DNA from: Spirochaetota bacterium
Lineage (GTDB): Bacteria > Spirochaetota > UBA4802 > UBA5550
Direction: 5' to 3'
Assembly: GCA_016933025.1 (NCBI GenBank)
Contig: JAFGBT010000053.1
Span: forward strand, 62,001 to 126,000
Length of the DNA: 64,000 bases
A program made the translations under genes and the position numbers. The notes beneath the pieces are model-generated. The model made no database searches and had not been told where the DNA came from. It saw only the letters and a list, made by a program, of their open reading frames with translations. Shown piece after piece: positions 26,720 to 35,177 of this stretch (positions are counted from its first letter, which is position 1; every line of letters starts with the position of its first letter).

Positions 26720-27481
26720 TTACTTTTCGGCGATCACCAGCATTTCGAAGTCTTCAGTGGTCAACTTGTCATTTCGTGAAAAGGCCCCGAGCTTTGCGCC
26801 GAATATTTCGGTCTTTCTGTACCCGAGAGTTTTCAACAGCCAGGTGATCTCGCTCGGCACGTAGTACCGCTCGTTGCAGTGCAGCTCTTTTTTGTTTCCA
26901 TCGTCGTCCGTGAGCTCGGTGACGTTGTGATCGCGGAATGTCATCAGGTCAAAGGTATTGCTCCGGTAGGTGGCGTTGCCGTCCTCCCCTCCAGAGGCAT
27001 GGAATTTCTCGACCGAATGATACAGCGGGAAGAGCCCGTTGAGCGTCGTAAAGATCAGCTTCCCTTTCTTCGTGAGCGCTTTCGTCGCGTTTTTAAGGAT
27101 CGCGTAATTCATTTCATCGGTTTCCATTAACGAGAACCCTCCCTCGCAGATCATTATCGCGAGGTCGAACTCGTTTTTGAAAGGGAGGTCCCGCGCGTCG
27201 TGCTTAAGGAAGGCGATCTTTAATTTTTGAAGCTCGGCCTTCTCCCTCGCTTTTGCGAGAAGAGATTCGGACAGGTCTATTCCCGTAACCGTATAGCCCC
27301 TTTTCGCAAGCTCAATTGAATGGCGGCCGGTGCCGCATCCCACGTCGAGTATCTTCAGGGACCTGTCGAAAGCGATCTCTCTCTCGATAAAATCGACTTC
27401 TCCGATTGTGCCGCGGGTAAAGACCTCATTGTCATATCGCCGGCCGTAGTTCTCGAATAATTCTTCATACCACTGTTTCAT
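26720..27481 (-). CDS. Class I SAM-dependent methyltransferase
   Basis: 253 residues. Motif I is I-L-D-V-G-C-G-T-G-R-H-S at about 44-55, then V-T-G-I-D-L-S (strand 2), F-L-K-H-D-A-R-D-L-P-F, and E-F-D-L-A-I-M-I-C-E-G-G (post-motif II). The N-terminal Y-E-E-L-F-E-N-Y-G-R-R-Y is typical of methyltransferase-25 small-molecule enzymes. It lies 9 bases downstream of an unknown gene on the same strand. Substrate unknown. Confidence 0.8.
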   Translation of the reverse strand: MKQWYEELFENYGRRYDNEVFTRGTIGEVDFIEREIAFDRSLKILDVGCGTGRHSIELAKRGYTVTGIDLSESLLAKAREKAELQKLKIAFLKHDARDLPFKNEFDLAIMICEGGFSLMETDEMNYAILKNATKALTKKGKLIFTTLNGLFPLYHSVEKFHASGGEDGNATYRSNTFDLMTFRDHNVTELTDDDGNKKELHCNERYYVPSEITWLLKTLGYRKTEIFGAKLGAFSRNDKLTTEDFEMLVIAEK

Positions 27482-27490
27482 GGGCGCCGG

Positions 27491-28354
27491 CTATGCCTTT
27501 TTCCATCGGTCCGTGTTGTATACCATTTTTATCTGCAGCAGGATATGGTCGATGTTTTCGGGGCTCAGTGAGGGGCAGACCATCAGTCTCAGGAAGGGGT
27601 CGGCGCGCTTGAGCTTGAGGAGCGCTTCCTTGTGGGCCTGCGTTATCGCCTCCCCGATTATGACGAGCCTGGCGTTCGTGCTCATGTATTCCGTCGGCAG
27701 GGCCTCGGGGTCCGTGACGGTCCGGAAATCCGTGTTCGGAACGAAGTCGGGTGATATCTCGAATTTCTTGTCGAACTTGTGCGACAGCATCGCACCGAGG
27801 AGGTTAAACTTCTTTCTGAAGCCGTCCTTCTCGTCCATGAATTCTTCGGATTTTATCGTGCCGAAGACGATTATGCCGACCTCGGATGTGCGGACAAAAA
27901 ACTTCTGGCTGCTTTCCAGGTAGACCTTGTTGGTCTTCCATTTTTGCAAATCCAGGGTGTCGCCGTGCCTGAGCACGATCTCGTCATGTGATGTCCTGCC
28001 GTCCCTCAGGTATGCGTCTCCGACAAGGTAGAGAAACCGCTTCCGTCTTGATTGCTCGTTTACGGTTTCAAGCTCATCGAGGTAGCCATCGAGGGCGTTG
28101 TAGTCGATCCAGCGGGTCGGACGGCGGTACTCGACCGGGTACTCGCGGTTTAGATATTCGTAGAGCGTGACGTTGTAGCGTATTTCGAGCTCTTTGAAGC
28201 CGGCCTTGAGGAGCTGCTGCGTGTCCTGGAGGAGGATTTCCGCTCCGGCCTTGAATTTTTTTCCCTCGGCGACATAATCTTCATGGTAGACGCAGTTGAA
28301 TTCGTTATGGTACTTGTTGATAAGATACTGGAGCTTTTTAATGTCGACTTTCAT
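27491..28354 (-). CDS. Conserved-looking protein of unknown function
   Basis: 287 residues with no signal peptide or membrane helix. I do not recognise the family. Composition is normal (K/E/D/L rich), with a helical N-terminus (L-Q-Y-L-I-N-K-Y-H-N), a central region containing L-V-G-D-A-Y and V-G-I-I-V-F-G-T-I, and a later N-A-R-L-V-I-I-G-E-A. It is cotranscribed with the downstream methyltransferase (9-base gap), which suggests a shared pathway. No function can be assigned. Confidence 0.6.
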   Translation of the reverse strand: MKVDIKKLQYLINKYHNEFNCVYHEDYVAEGKKFKAGAEILLQDTQQLLKAGFKELEIRYNVTLYEYLNREYPVEYRRPTRWIDYNALDGYLDELETVNEQSRRKRFLYLVGDAYLRDGRTSHDEIVLRHGDTLDLQKWKTNKVYLESSQKFFVRTSEVGIIVFGTIKSEEFMDEKDGFRKKFNLLGAMLSHKFDKKFEISPDFVPNTDFRTVTDPEALPTEYMSTNARLVIIGEAITQAHKEALLKLKRADPFLRLMVCPSLSPENIDHILLQIKMVYNTDRWKKA

Positions 28355-28581
28355 ATGGCGGAGATGTCCCTGTTACGACCCATGCTGAAATAATGCGCCA
28401 GTGCCGGCCCCTGTCAAGGAGATTTCCCCCTGGTGCCGCCATACTTCGGACGCTCAGACGCTTCCGGTTTTCTGTTTGATTTTTAGGAGAAGGTCCCCCA
28501 TAATCTGCAGAAAGCGGCGCGCGCCGCGCCAGAATGACCCCGCGCACGCGTCCGTAAAAACCGATCCAGAGGAGGCGAGTC

Positions 28582-29208
28582 ATGCTTAACAATCCTGAAG
28601 CTACCGAACGGGCCCTCGGCATTCTGAGAAACGGCGAGCAGTTCCAGTGGTACCTGATACCGCTACTGGCGCTGGTCGTGTACGTTTATTTCAACGAGAT
28701 CTCGAAGAAAAACTGGAAGGGAGTGGCGGCCGGCCTGTCGCTCTATATGGTTCACTGGTTTTTCGAGATCATGAACGGATTGATCCAGCATTTTTCCGGG
28801 CACGCCCTCTGGACCGTGCCGACGGGAACGGCCTTTCTCCTTCTCATAGGCGTGGGCGCGGAGCTTTCGCTCATGTTTTCCATAGCGGGCCTCATCTTCA
28901 GCAAGATCCTTCCGCCTGACCCGAAGATGAAGATATTCGGCGTCAACAATCGCCTCGTCTTTGCGGTGTGCAACGCGGCCTTCTTCTCGGTCTTCGAGAT
29001 ATTCCTCGCCAAGACGCCGGCCTTCGTCTGGGTCTACCCCTGGTGGGGTTCCGCAACGGTGTTCGCCACCGTGTACATCCCCTTCTTTGTCGTCTCCATG
29101 TTCTGCTATGACTGGAAGCCAACGATGCAGAAGATAGTAATCGGGTCGCTGTTTGCCGTGAACGCGCTGATGCTAATCGTGTTCGCTGGAGTGCTGGGCT
29201 GGATCTGA
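28582..29208 (+). CDS. Polytopic membrane protein of unknown function
   Basis: 208 residues, start supported by GAGGAGG. About five to six membrane segments: roughly 22-38, 50-70, 75-110, 125-145, 150-172 and 180-205. There is a W/H-rich helix (M-V-H-W-F-F-E-I-M-N-G) and a G-V-G-A-E-L-S-L-M stretch that may line a channel. I do not recognise the family. It is 93 bases upstream of the acyl-CoA dehydrogenase, with a palindromic operator between, so it may belong to the same regulon. Confidence 0.65.
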   Translation: MLNNPEATERALGILRNGEQFQWYLIPLLALVVYVYFNEISKKNWKGVAAGLSLYMVHWFFEIMNGLIQHFSGHALWTVPTGTAFLLLIGVGAELSLMFSIAGLIFSKILPPDPKMKIFGVNNRLVFAVCNAAFFSVFEIFLAKTPAFVWVYPWWGSATVFATVYIPFFVVSMFCYDWKPTMQKIVIGSLFAVNALMLIVFAGVLGWI

Positions 29209-29234
29209 CGCGGCCCGGCTCACCGGAAAAATCC

Positions 29235-29278
29235 TTGACATAAATAACCAATGGTAATTATTGTAACCATTGGTTATT
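29235..29278 (+). promoter_or_regulatory. Promoter with double palindromic operator for the acyl-CoA dehydrogenase
   Basis: TTGACA at 29235-29240 and TATTGT at 29259-29264 (18-base spacer) form a plausible promoter. Two 13-base arms, AATAACCAATGGT (29243-29255) and its exact complement ACCATTGGTTATT (29266-29278), flank the -10. Each arm contains its own 9-bp near-palindrome, ACCAATGGT or ACCATTGGT, 19 bp apart. This is the layout of a repressor that binds two dimers and blocks the polymerase, as many TetR proteins do. The TetR gene at 33413 is the nearest candidate. Confidence 0.6.
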
Positions 29279-29301
29279 ATTTCCTTTCGGTGGAGGTGCC
29301 T

Positions 29302-30585
29302 ATGTCATTCAACGAACTATTGCTTGATGAGGAGGCCCGGGCAGCGGCAGAGGAGGCCCGGATTATGGTGCGTGATGAAATCGATCCGGAGTATCTCAGG
29401 GCCATGGACCGGGACGAGGTGAAATTCCCCCGGGAGATATATGAAACTTATGCCCGCCGCAACCTTCTCGGGATCCGCTTCCCGAAAAGATACGGAGGAC
29501 GGGGACTCAACTGGGTCGCCGGTGTCGCGGCAATGGCCGAGATAGGGCCGCTGGGTACGGCATGCGGCTGCGCCTACGTCATGCCGGATATCGTCGGCGA
29601 GGGACTTATTCGGTTCGGTACGGAAGAGCAGAAGATGAAGTACCTCAAGCCGATGATCGAGGGAAAGCTGGTGGCGGCCGAGGCGCTGACCGAGCCGCGC
29701 GGGGGATCCGATTTCTTCGGCGCAACGAGCAAGGCCGTGGACAAGGGGGACCATTTTCTCGTGACCGGGCAGAAGCGCTTCGTCGTGGGCGCGGAGGGCG
29801 CGGACTTTTTTGTGGTATATGTCCGCACCAACTTCGATCCGCAATCGAACCCGTACGAGCGGATCAGCGCCCTGATCGTCGACCGCTCGCCGGGCGTCGA
29901 GGTCGATTACCTGTATGGCCTGCTGGGTACCCGCGGCGGGGGCACGGGGAAGCTCACGTTCCGGAACGTTAAGGTGCCGAAGGAAAACCTTCTCGGTCCG
30001 CTCAATGGCGGTGCTCTTGTTTTCAACCGGATGATGGTGCCCGAGCGTATCACCAGCGCGGCGCCGACCATCGGCGGGATGCGGGCCGGCCTGGAGCTGG
30101 CCGCGCGATACACCGATCGGCGCAAGGCCTTTGGGAAGAAGATAAGGAAATTCCAGCTCGTCAGCTCCATGCTCGCCCGGGGCGTGACCCTGATGGACGC
30201 CAGTGTCGGTATGGTCTACCAGGCGGCGCTCGCGGCGGACCGTGACGATCCGAGAATCCGCCGGATTGCGAGTGAGGCCAAGCGGTTCGTGACCGACAGC
30301 AACTGGGAAGTGGCGAACCTGGTGATGCAGATGCTGGGCGGCATCGGTTACACCAACGTGTTCCCGGTGGAGCGTGCAATGCGTGACGCGCGTCTCTGCC
30401 AGATATGGACGGGGACCAACCAGATCATGGACATGATGATCCAGCACGATTACTACGACGAAGTGCTGAAGGAGTCCGGGATGTATCGGAAGAGCGAGAT
30501 GGACGCCGAGAACGCGGGGGCCGAGGAAGAAAAAATTTATGACGACGACGACATGTGGCGGGTGATCGAGCGGGAAATGAAATAG
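29302..30585 (+). CDS. Acyl-CoA dehydrogenase
   Basis: 427 residues from ATG 29302, preceded by GGAGG; an in-frame upstream ATG lies inside the operator. FAD and substrate motifs: A-E-A-L-T-E-P-R-G-G-S-D near 130 and the F-V-V-G-A-E-G-A-D region; later D-R-R-K-A-F-G-K-K-I and Q-M-L-G-G-I-G-Y-T-N. The catalytic base position of MCAD (Y-E-G-T) reads W-T-G-T here (Thr370), and Glu248 in V-P-E-R-I takes the place used in long-chain and isovaleryl-type enzymes. It should oxidise an acyl-CoA to the enoyl-CoA. The neighbouring 2-hydroxyacyl-CoA dehydratase genes suggest an anaerobic acid pathway. Confidence 0.88.
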   Translation: MSFNELLLDEEARAAAEEARIMVRDEIDPEYLRAMDRDEVKFPREIYETYARRNLLGIRFPKRYGGRGLNWVAGVAAMAEIGPLGTACGCAYVMPDIVGEGLIRFGTEEQKMKYLKPMIEGKLVAAEALTEPRGGSDFFGATSKAVDKGDHFLVTGQKRFVVGAEGADFFVVYVRTNFDPQSNPYERISALIVDRSPGVEVDYLYGLLGTRGGGTGKLTFRNVKVPKENLLGPLNGGALVFNRMMVPERITSAAPTIGGMRAGLELAARYTDRRKAFGKKIRKFQLVSSMLARGVTLMDASVGMVYQAALAADRDDPRIRRIASEAKRFVTDSNWEVANLVMQMLGGIGYTNVFPVERAMRDARLCQIWTGTNQIMDMMIQHDYYDEVLKESGMYRKSEMDAENAGAEEEKIYDDDDMWRVIEREMK

Positions 30586-30689
30586 ATGCTCAGTAGCTGT
30601 CGATGTCTTTTCCAAATGTAAATTTAACGCAGAGGAGGAAGCTGCGGGATAAGTATTCAGCTGATTATTGACACGAGATATGATATGTC

Positions 30690-30850
30690 ATCGCGAGCGC
30701 AGCGCCCTTCGACGAAGCCTGTACCGAGCGCAGTCGAGGGGGCTCAGGGCGACACTTCATTTGTCATGCCGAGTCCCTCGACCGGCTCGGGATAAACTCC
30801 GTCGAGGCATGCTTCGTCGTCCCGAATAAATCGGGATTCCTCGTAATGAC
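30690..30850. repeat. Intergenic repeat patch, GCGCAGCGCCCTTCGAC type
   Basis: In the 367-base gap between the dehydrogenase and the dehydratase genes. It contains inverted words such as CCCTTCGACGAAGCC, TGTACCGAGCGCAGTCGAGG, TCCCTCGACCGGCTCGGGAT and AAATCGGGATTCCTCGT. The same style of word (GCCCTTCGGCAAGCTC) occurs at 1311. No gene is seen; the patch may fold into several hairpins. Confidence 0.45.
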
Positions 30851-30952
30851 AAATAATATCATTTTATACAATGATTGATGAGAATTATTTGTGATTTACC
30901 ACTGCGATCTCTGTGCTGATTTTTTTTGGTTCAATTTGTACGAGGTATGTTT

Positions 30953-32056
30953 GTGTCCAAGTTAAGCGACAGTATTCGACAGTTAAAACAAAAAGGCTTC
31001 AGGGTCGTCGGGTGCTTTCCCCTTTACCCGACGGTGGAGCTCCTCCACTCCCTCGGCGTCATTCCGATCGTTCTCTGGGACCTGAAAGACCAGGTGCGCT
31101 CGCTTGAAGAGAGCGACTGCCATATCCAGGGATTCGCCTGCTCGGTGGCGCGGCGCCTGGCCGGGTTTGTGCTCTCGGATGAAGGGGCGCTCCTTGACGG
31201 GATCCTCATGTACAACGCCTGCGATACCCTCCGCAACATGCCTGAGATCATACAGCTCGGCCTTGAAGAAAAGGGGAGGGACCTGCCGCTGTTCAGGATC
31301 CATGTGCCCATGGCGCCGCGGGACCAGACTGGTTCCGATGATTATTTCGCGGCCGGGATACGGGAGCTTGTCCGCGGCATTGAATCCGCGTTTGACGTGC
31401 GGTTCTCGCCCGAACGCTTTTTGGAAAGCGTGAAGCTCTACAATGCCATGAGAAGCCTTGCCGTGGAGCTTGAAGCGCTGGCGGCAGCGGGGAGGGTGTC
31501 CTACGGCCTGTTTTCGCGGGTTATCAGGGACGGGTATTTCCTGCCGGTAGAGGAGCAGATACTTGCGCTGGAGGAGGCGGTCAGGCAGGCGTCTTCCGTC
31601 AAGGCACGGGATGACGACGGCAGGGGCATCATCGTGACGGGCATTCTCCCGCCGCCGGAGGCGGTGTGCGCCGCCCTCGAACATGCCGGCCTGAGGGTCG
31701 TCGGCAACGATGTGGCCTCACAGGCGCGGTCCTACGGCCGCCCGGCGGCCGAGACGGGAGACCCGGTCGCCTGTTACTCGGATTTTTACCGGAACCACAT
31801 GCCGTGCACGACGCTTCTCTACACGTCGGACGGTCGCGTCCGCGCGATCCATGACCTCATACGGGAGAGGAACGCCCGGGGGCTGGTGTTCATCGGCGAA
31901 AAGTTCTGCGATTGCGAGTATCTGGAGATGCCCTTTATCGGGAAGACGCTCTCCGCCCTGGATGTTCCCGATCTCCAGCTCGAAATTGCGGCGGACGACG
32001 CGGACAATGTCGAGTCATTGAGGACGAGAATCGAGGCGTTTGCGGAGTTACTGTGA
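30953..32056 (+). CDS. 2-hydroxyacyl-CoA dehydratase family subunit (HgdB/BcrC-like)
   Basis: 367 residues if translation starts at GTG 30953, 7 bases after GAGG; ATG 30947 and a further upstream ATG are alternatives. The family reductively dehydrates 2-hydroxyacyl-CoA or reduces benzoyl-CoA by ketyl chemistry, using a 4Fe-4S cluster bound by three Cys in each subunit. Visible parts are V-G-C-F-P-L-Y-P-T-V-E-L, G-F-A-C-S-V-A-R, the paired Cys in Y-N-A-C-D-T-L-R, and F-C-D-C-E-Y in the C-terminal half, in the positions expected of cluster ligands. The partner is 66 bases downstream. No ATPase activator (HgdC/BcrA type) lies in the window. Confidence 0.8.
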   Translation: MSKLSDSIRQLKQKGFRVVGCFPLYPTVELLHSLGVIPIVLWDLKDQVRSLEESDCHIQGFACSVARRLAGFVLSDEGALLDGILMYNACDTLRNMPEIIQLGLEEKGRDLPLFRIHVPMAPRDQTGSDDYFAAGIRELVRGIESAFDVRFSPERFLESVKLYNAMRSLAVELEALAAAGRVSYGLFSRVIRDGYFLPVEEQILALEEAVRQASSVKARDDDGRGIIVTGILPPPEAVCAALEHAGLRVVGNDVASQARSYGRPAAETGDPVACYSDFYRNHMPCTTLLYTSDGRVRAIHDLIRERNARGLVFIGEKFCDCEYLEMPFIGKTLSALDVPDLQLEIAADDADNVESLRTRIEAFAELL

Positions 32057-32059
32057 TGA

Positions 32060-32085
32060 GCCCCCCAACCCCCCAGAGGGGGGCT
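32060..32085. repeat. G/C-rich intergenic palindrome
   Basis: GCCCCCCAACCCCCC-AGA-GGGGGGC, with CCCCCC at 32069-32074, AGA loop, GGGGGG at 32078-32083. Same core as 7341-7355. It sits between the two dehydratase genes. Confidence 0.55.
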
Positions 32086-32122
32086 TTGAAGAGAGTTTGA
32101 TGACGGTCAGGATGGGCGTGTG

Positions 32123-33400
32123 ATGACAGAAAAAAGAGAAACATCAAAAGGCTTTACGAAGACCGAATCCGGGAAGCGTCTCACCAGGATGCTGACCGAT
32201 GACTACATGAACCTTCACCGGGGGGCGGGCGAGGGGGCCTTTGTGGTCTGGGTCGCCATCATCGTGCCGGTTGAGATATTCAGGGGGTTCGACAATGTCG
32301 TGTTTGCGGTGCCTGAGAGCCACGCCGCCCTGAGCGCGGCCAAGGGGGTCGGCATGCTCCAGTGCGAGAAGGCCGAGAGCTCCGGGTACTCCATGGACAT
32401 CTGCTCCTACGCCAGGATCGACATTGGGACCGCCATGAGCGGCGGAAAGGACTCGCCGACCTTCGGGCTACCCCGGCCGCACCTCCTCGTATCGAACAAC
32501 AACAACTGCTCCCTCCTGGTCAAGTGGTTCGACGTGTATCACCGGGAATGGAGCGTTCCCCACTTCATCATCGACGTCCCCTTCTGCTACGAGCGGCAGA
32601 AGGACCGCGACCGCGCGTACATCGTCGCACAGTACCGCGACCTGATACGGACGATCGAGGCGATGACCGGGCAGAAGTGGGACGCCGGCCGGACGCGGGA
32701 GGCCGTGCATAACAGCAGCGAGGCGGCACGGCAGTACAAGCGCTTCATAGACTGCGCGGTCAGTCGCCCCTCCGGCATTACCGCTTTCGATTCCTTCGTA
32801 CAGATGGCGCCACTCCTGACCTCGAGGGGTAGCCCCGAGCTTGCTTCTCACTTCCGGATGCTCGCCGACGAAACCGAGGTGCGGATGAAAAGCGGGCTTT
32901 TCCCGGTGCCCGGGGAGCGGTACCGGCTTTTCTGGGACAATATCGCGCCCTGGCACCAGCTCAGGAAGATGTCGACCCGGCTGGCAGACCTCGACGCAAA
33001 CATCATTGCGGCGAGCTACACCTCATGCGTGGGGAGCGTCGAGGGATCCTATGAATTCTTGCAGGACTACGATGACGGCGATCCTTTGGAGGCGCTCGCC
33101 CGGATGCAGAACTTTTCTGTCTGCCCCTACGGGATGGAGCTCCGGTTTGAGGCGATGTCATGGGCTGCCCGGCACTACGGCATCGACGGGTTCGTGTTCG
33201 CCAGCAACAGGAGCTGCAAGGTCTATTCCATCATGCAGATGGATCTCCAGAAGAGGGTGGCCGGGACGCTGGGGATACCGTCGGTCATGATCGACGTGGA
33301 TCACGCGGATGTCAGGAAGTACAGCGAGGAGAACGCCTTCGTCCGGATGGAGGCGCTTCTGGAGAGCATAGACGCGGTACGCTCGCGAAAGGGCGCCTGA
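32123..33400 (+). CDS. 2-hydroxyacyl-CoA dehydratase family subunit (HgdA/BcrB-like)
   Basis: 425 residues from ATG 32123; a GTG one codon earlier is also possible. Family pattern: M-N-L-H-R-G-A-G-E-G-A-F-V near 32-44, I-C-S-Y-A-R-I-D-I-G near 90-99 with a Cys ligand, N-N-N-N-C-S-L-L-V-K-W-F near 124, and C-V-G-S-V-E-G-S near 305. It forms a heterodimer with the preceding subunit and carries one of the two clusters. Its position next to the acyl-CoA dehydrogenase suggests one anaerobic route for hydroxy or unsaturated acids. The TetR gene is convergent. Confidence 0.83.
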   Translation: MTEKRETSKGFTKTESGKRLTRMLTDDYMNLHRGAGEGAFVVWVAIIVPVEIFRGFDNVVFAVPESHAALSAAKGVGMLQCEKAESSGYSMDICSYARIDIGTAMSGGKDSPTFGLPRPHLLVSNNNNCSLLVKWFDVYHREWSVPHFIIDVPFCYERQKDRDRAYIVAQYRDLIRTIEAMTGQKWDAGRTREAVHNSSEAARQYKRFIDCAVSRPSGITAFDSFVQMAPLLTSRGSPELASHFRMLADETEVRMKSGLFPVPGERYRLFWDNIAPWHQLRKMSTRLADLDANIIAASYTSCVGSVEGSYEFLQDYDDGDPLEALARMQNFSVCPYGMELRFEAMSWAARHYGIDGFVFASNRSCKVYSIMQMDLQKRVAGTLGIPSVMIDVDHADVRKYSEENAFVRMEALLESIDAVRSRKGA

Positions 33401-33412
33401 CGGCGGCGCCGA

Positions 33413-34015
33413 TCAGCTCTTGAATTTCTGCGCGATAATTCGTCCCAGTTCCCGCATGTGGCGGGCGATCTCTTCCCTGCTTCTGCCCGGATAATTTCGG
33501 AAGGTGATGAGGATGCCGTTCATCGCCGCGAAATATGCGTGCGACAGCATGCGAACCCCCTTTCCACTGCTCATCTTCGCGAAGATTCTGTCGAACTGAT
33601 CGAGAAGAATCCGCTCGCCCGCGTTGAGGCGCTCGACCATCTCCCGGCTCAGGGACCCGTCGAGCATGAAATGCGTCATCATCCTGAAATACCGGTCGTT
33701 GTCGATGAGATACTGGATGAATCGCTCGGTGATTTTTTCTATGGAGATATTCCTGTTTTCGTCGATGAGCCTGGCGACGAATTCAACGATTTTAGCGCCG
33801 CGCCTGATGCATGCCTCGACGAAGATCGATTGCTGGTCGGGAAAGTAGCGATAAATAAGCGCGTGGGAGATCCCGGCCTCTTTCGCGATGTCCCGGATGG
33901 TCACCGCGTTGAAGGGCTTTTTCGAGAATACCCGCTCCGCCGCGCCGATGATGAGATCCCGGCGCGCCTCTCGCTCCTGCTCTTTGAGTTTATTGAGTGA
34001 ATCGTTTTTTGCCAT
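33413..34015 (-). CDS. TetR/AcrR family regulator
   Basis: 200 residues. The N-terminal HTH runs from R-R-D-L-I-I-G-A-A-E-R-V-F to V-T-I-R-D-I-A-K-E-A-G-I-S-H-A-L-I-Y-R-Y-F at about 38-58, then a helical ligand domain. It is a likely candidate to bind the operator at 29243-29278 and control the acyl-CoA genes. A different inverted word, TTGTT-GATGTA-AACAA (34068-34083), lies 53 bases upstream of its own start. Ligand unknown; an acyl-CoA is a reasonable guess. Confidence 0.82.
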   Translation of the reverse strand: MAKNDSLNKLKEQEREARRDLIIGAAERVFSKKPFNAVTIRDIAKEAGISHALIYRYFPDQQSIFVEACIRRGAKIVEFVARLIDENRNISIEKITERFIQYLIDNDRYFRMMTHFMLDGSLSREMVERLNAGERILLDQFDRIFAKMSSGKGVRMLSHAYFAAMNGILITFRNYPGRSREEIARHMRELGRIIAQKFKS

Positions 34016-34271
34016 GGCGCCCGCGGGGTCCCCTGCACCCCGTTTTCAAATGAGTTATACAGCACGTTTGTTGATGTAAACAATATCGGATTATTTTATT
34101 CAAGTATTATTTGCCCCGGCCGGGATCATTTATGACGAAAGAGGCAAAATTTTTATTGCCATAACGCTCCATCGGTGCTTTATGTTGTAACCTTGAAGCC
34201 GGATTGGGTATCAGATTAACTATTCCGACATCTGTTATAATATACTATTTATTCCGAGAGGTGATTCTTTC

Positions 34272-35135
34272 ATGAAATACCGAAACGCCAGGATTTTACT
34301 TGCGCTCGCACTTGCCGCGACGATTCCCGGCTGCGTGACCACCGTATATCGGGCTGCCGATATCACCGTGAAAAACGAGCAGGAAGCGGTCAGGAAACTC
34401 TGCGACGACATCTATTTCCTCCGCCTCAATCTTCAGGATAAGCGTATAGGAGTCTTTTATTTCAGCTCGCTGAACTGGGAGGTGCCCCCTGCCGGCAAGC
34501 GGATTTCTCAGAAACTCGCCAATTACCTGGCCGCCAAAGGGGACCTCTCGATGATTCCACGGGCGGAGCTTGACAGGATAATGAAGATTCAGGCGATCGA
34601 GAAGGCGAGTATCTTTGACGTGGAGGCCATACAGAGAAAAGGGAAGGTGCTGCCGGTCGATGTCATAATTATGGGCAGCATTGGGCCGGCCGAGAGCACC
34701 GTCCCGATATCGATCAAGATGGTCGATGTGCGATCGGGTCGCCTGATGCTCGTGAGCGGCGTGCGCATGCCGGCAACAGCCGAGTTCGCCTCGAAGGAGG
34801 ATGAAGCCCTTCTGGCCCTGTACAAAAAATCTCCCCGAAAAATCGTGGATATGAACAAGACATACTATTCGCTCAGCTGGATGAAGTCAAGGCAGCCCTT
34901 GGTCTTCCTTCTGGCAGTGCTCTCGGACAACGAGGTGAAAACCCTCAAGACGACGAACAAGATCCTCAGCAGCAAGCTTGCGATACGAAGAAATCGGTAC
35001 AAGGAGGACCGCCCCGATGTCATCAAGAAGATCAAGGCCCTCGAAGAGGGGGTGGACATGATGAGCCGTTACGAGCCTAAGCGGTTTGATGAGATTATGA
35101 AATGGAAGAAAGAGCTGCTGCTCAGGATGAGGTGA
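34272..35135 (+). CDS. FlgO/CsgG-like lipoprotein
   Basis: 287 residues. Signal peptide with lipobox I-P-G-C (Cys21), start supported by GAGAGG and a TATAAT about 30 bases upstream. The region L-Q-D-K-R-I-G-V-F-Y-F through L-A-N-Y-L-A-A-K-G-D-L-S-M-I-P-R, D-V-I-I-M-G-S-I-G and I-K-M-V-D-V-R-S-G-R matches the strand-helix pattern of FlgO and CsgG-type lipoproteins. The C-terminus (200-287) is an extra Lys-rich helical segment. Role in the envelope is unknown; no flagellar or curli genes are nearby. Confidence 0.7.
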   Translation: MKYRNARILLALALAATIPGCVTTVYRAADITVKNEQEAVRKLCDDIYFLRLNLQDKRIGVFYFSSLNWEVPPAGKRISQKLANYLAAKGDLSMIPRAELDRIMKIQAIEKASIFDVEAIQRKGKVLPVDVIIMGSIGPAESTVPISIKMVDVRSGRLMLVSGVRMPATAEFASKEDEALLALYKKSPRKIVDMNKTYYSLSWMKSRQPLVFLLAVLSDNEVKTLKTTNKILSSKLAIRRNRYKEDRPDVIKKIKALEEGVDMMSRYEPKRFDEIMKWKKELLLRMR

Positions 35136-35177
35136 TTGCGCGAATTTCGCGCTGACGCGGCCTTCCTTAGCTATGAT

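Noticed and set aside
29317..30615. 432-codon minus-strand open frame
   Set aside because: Antisense of the acyl-CoA dehydrogenase; His/Arg-rich translation with no motif.
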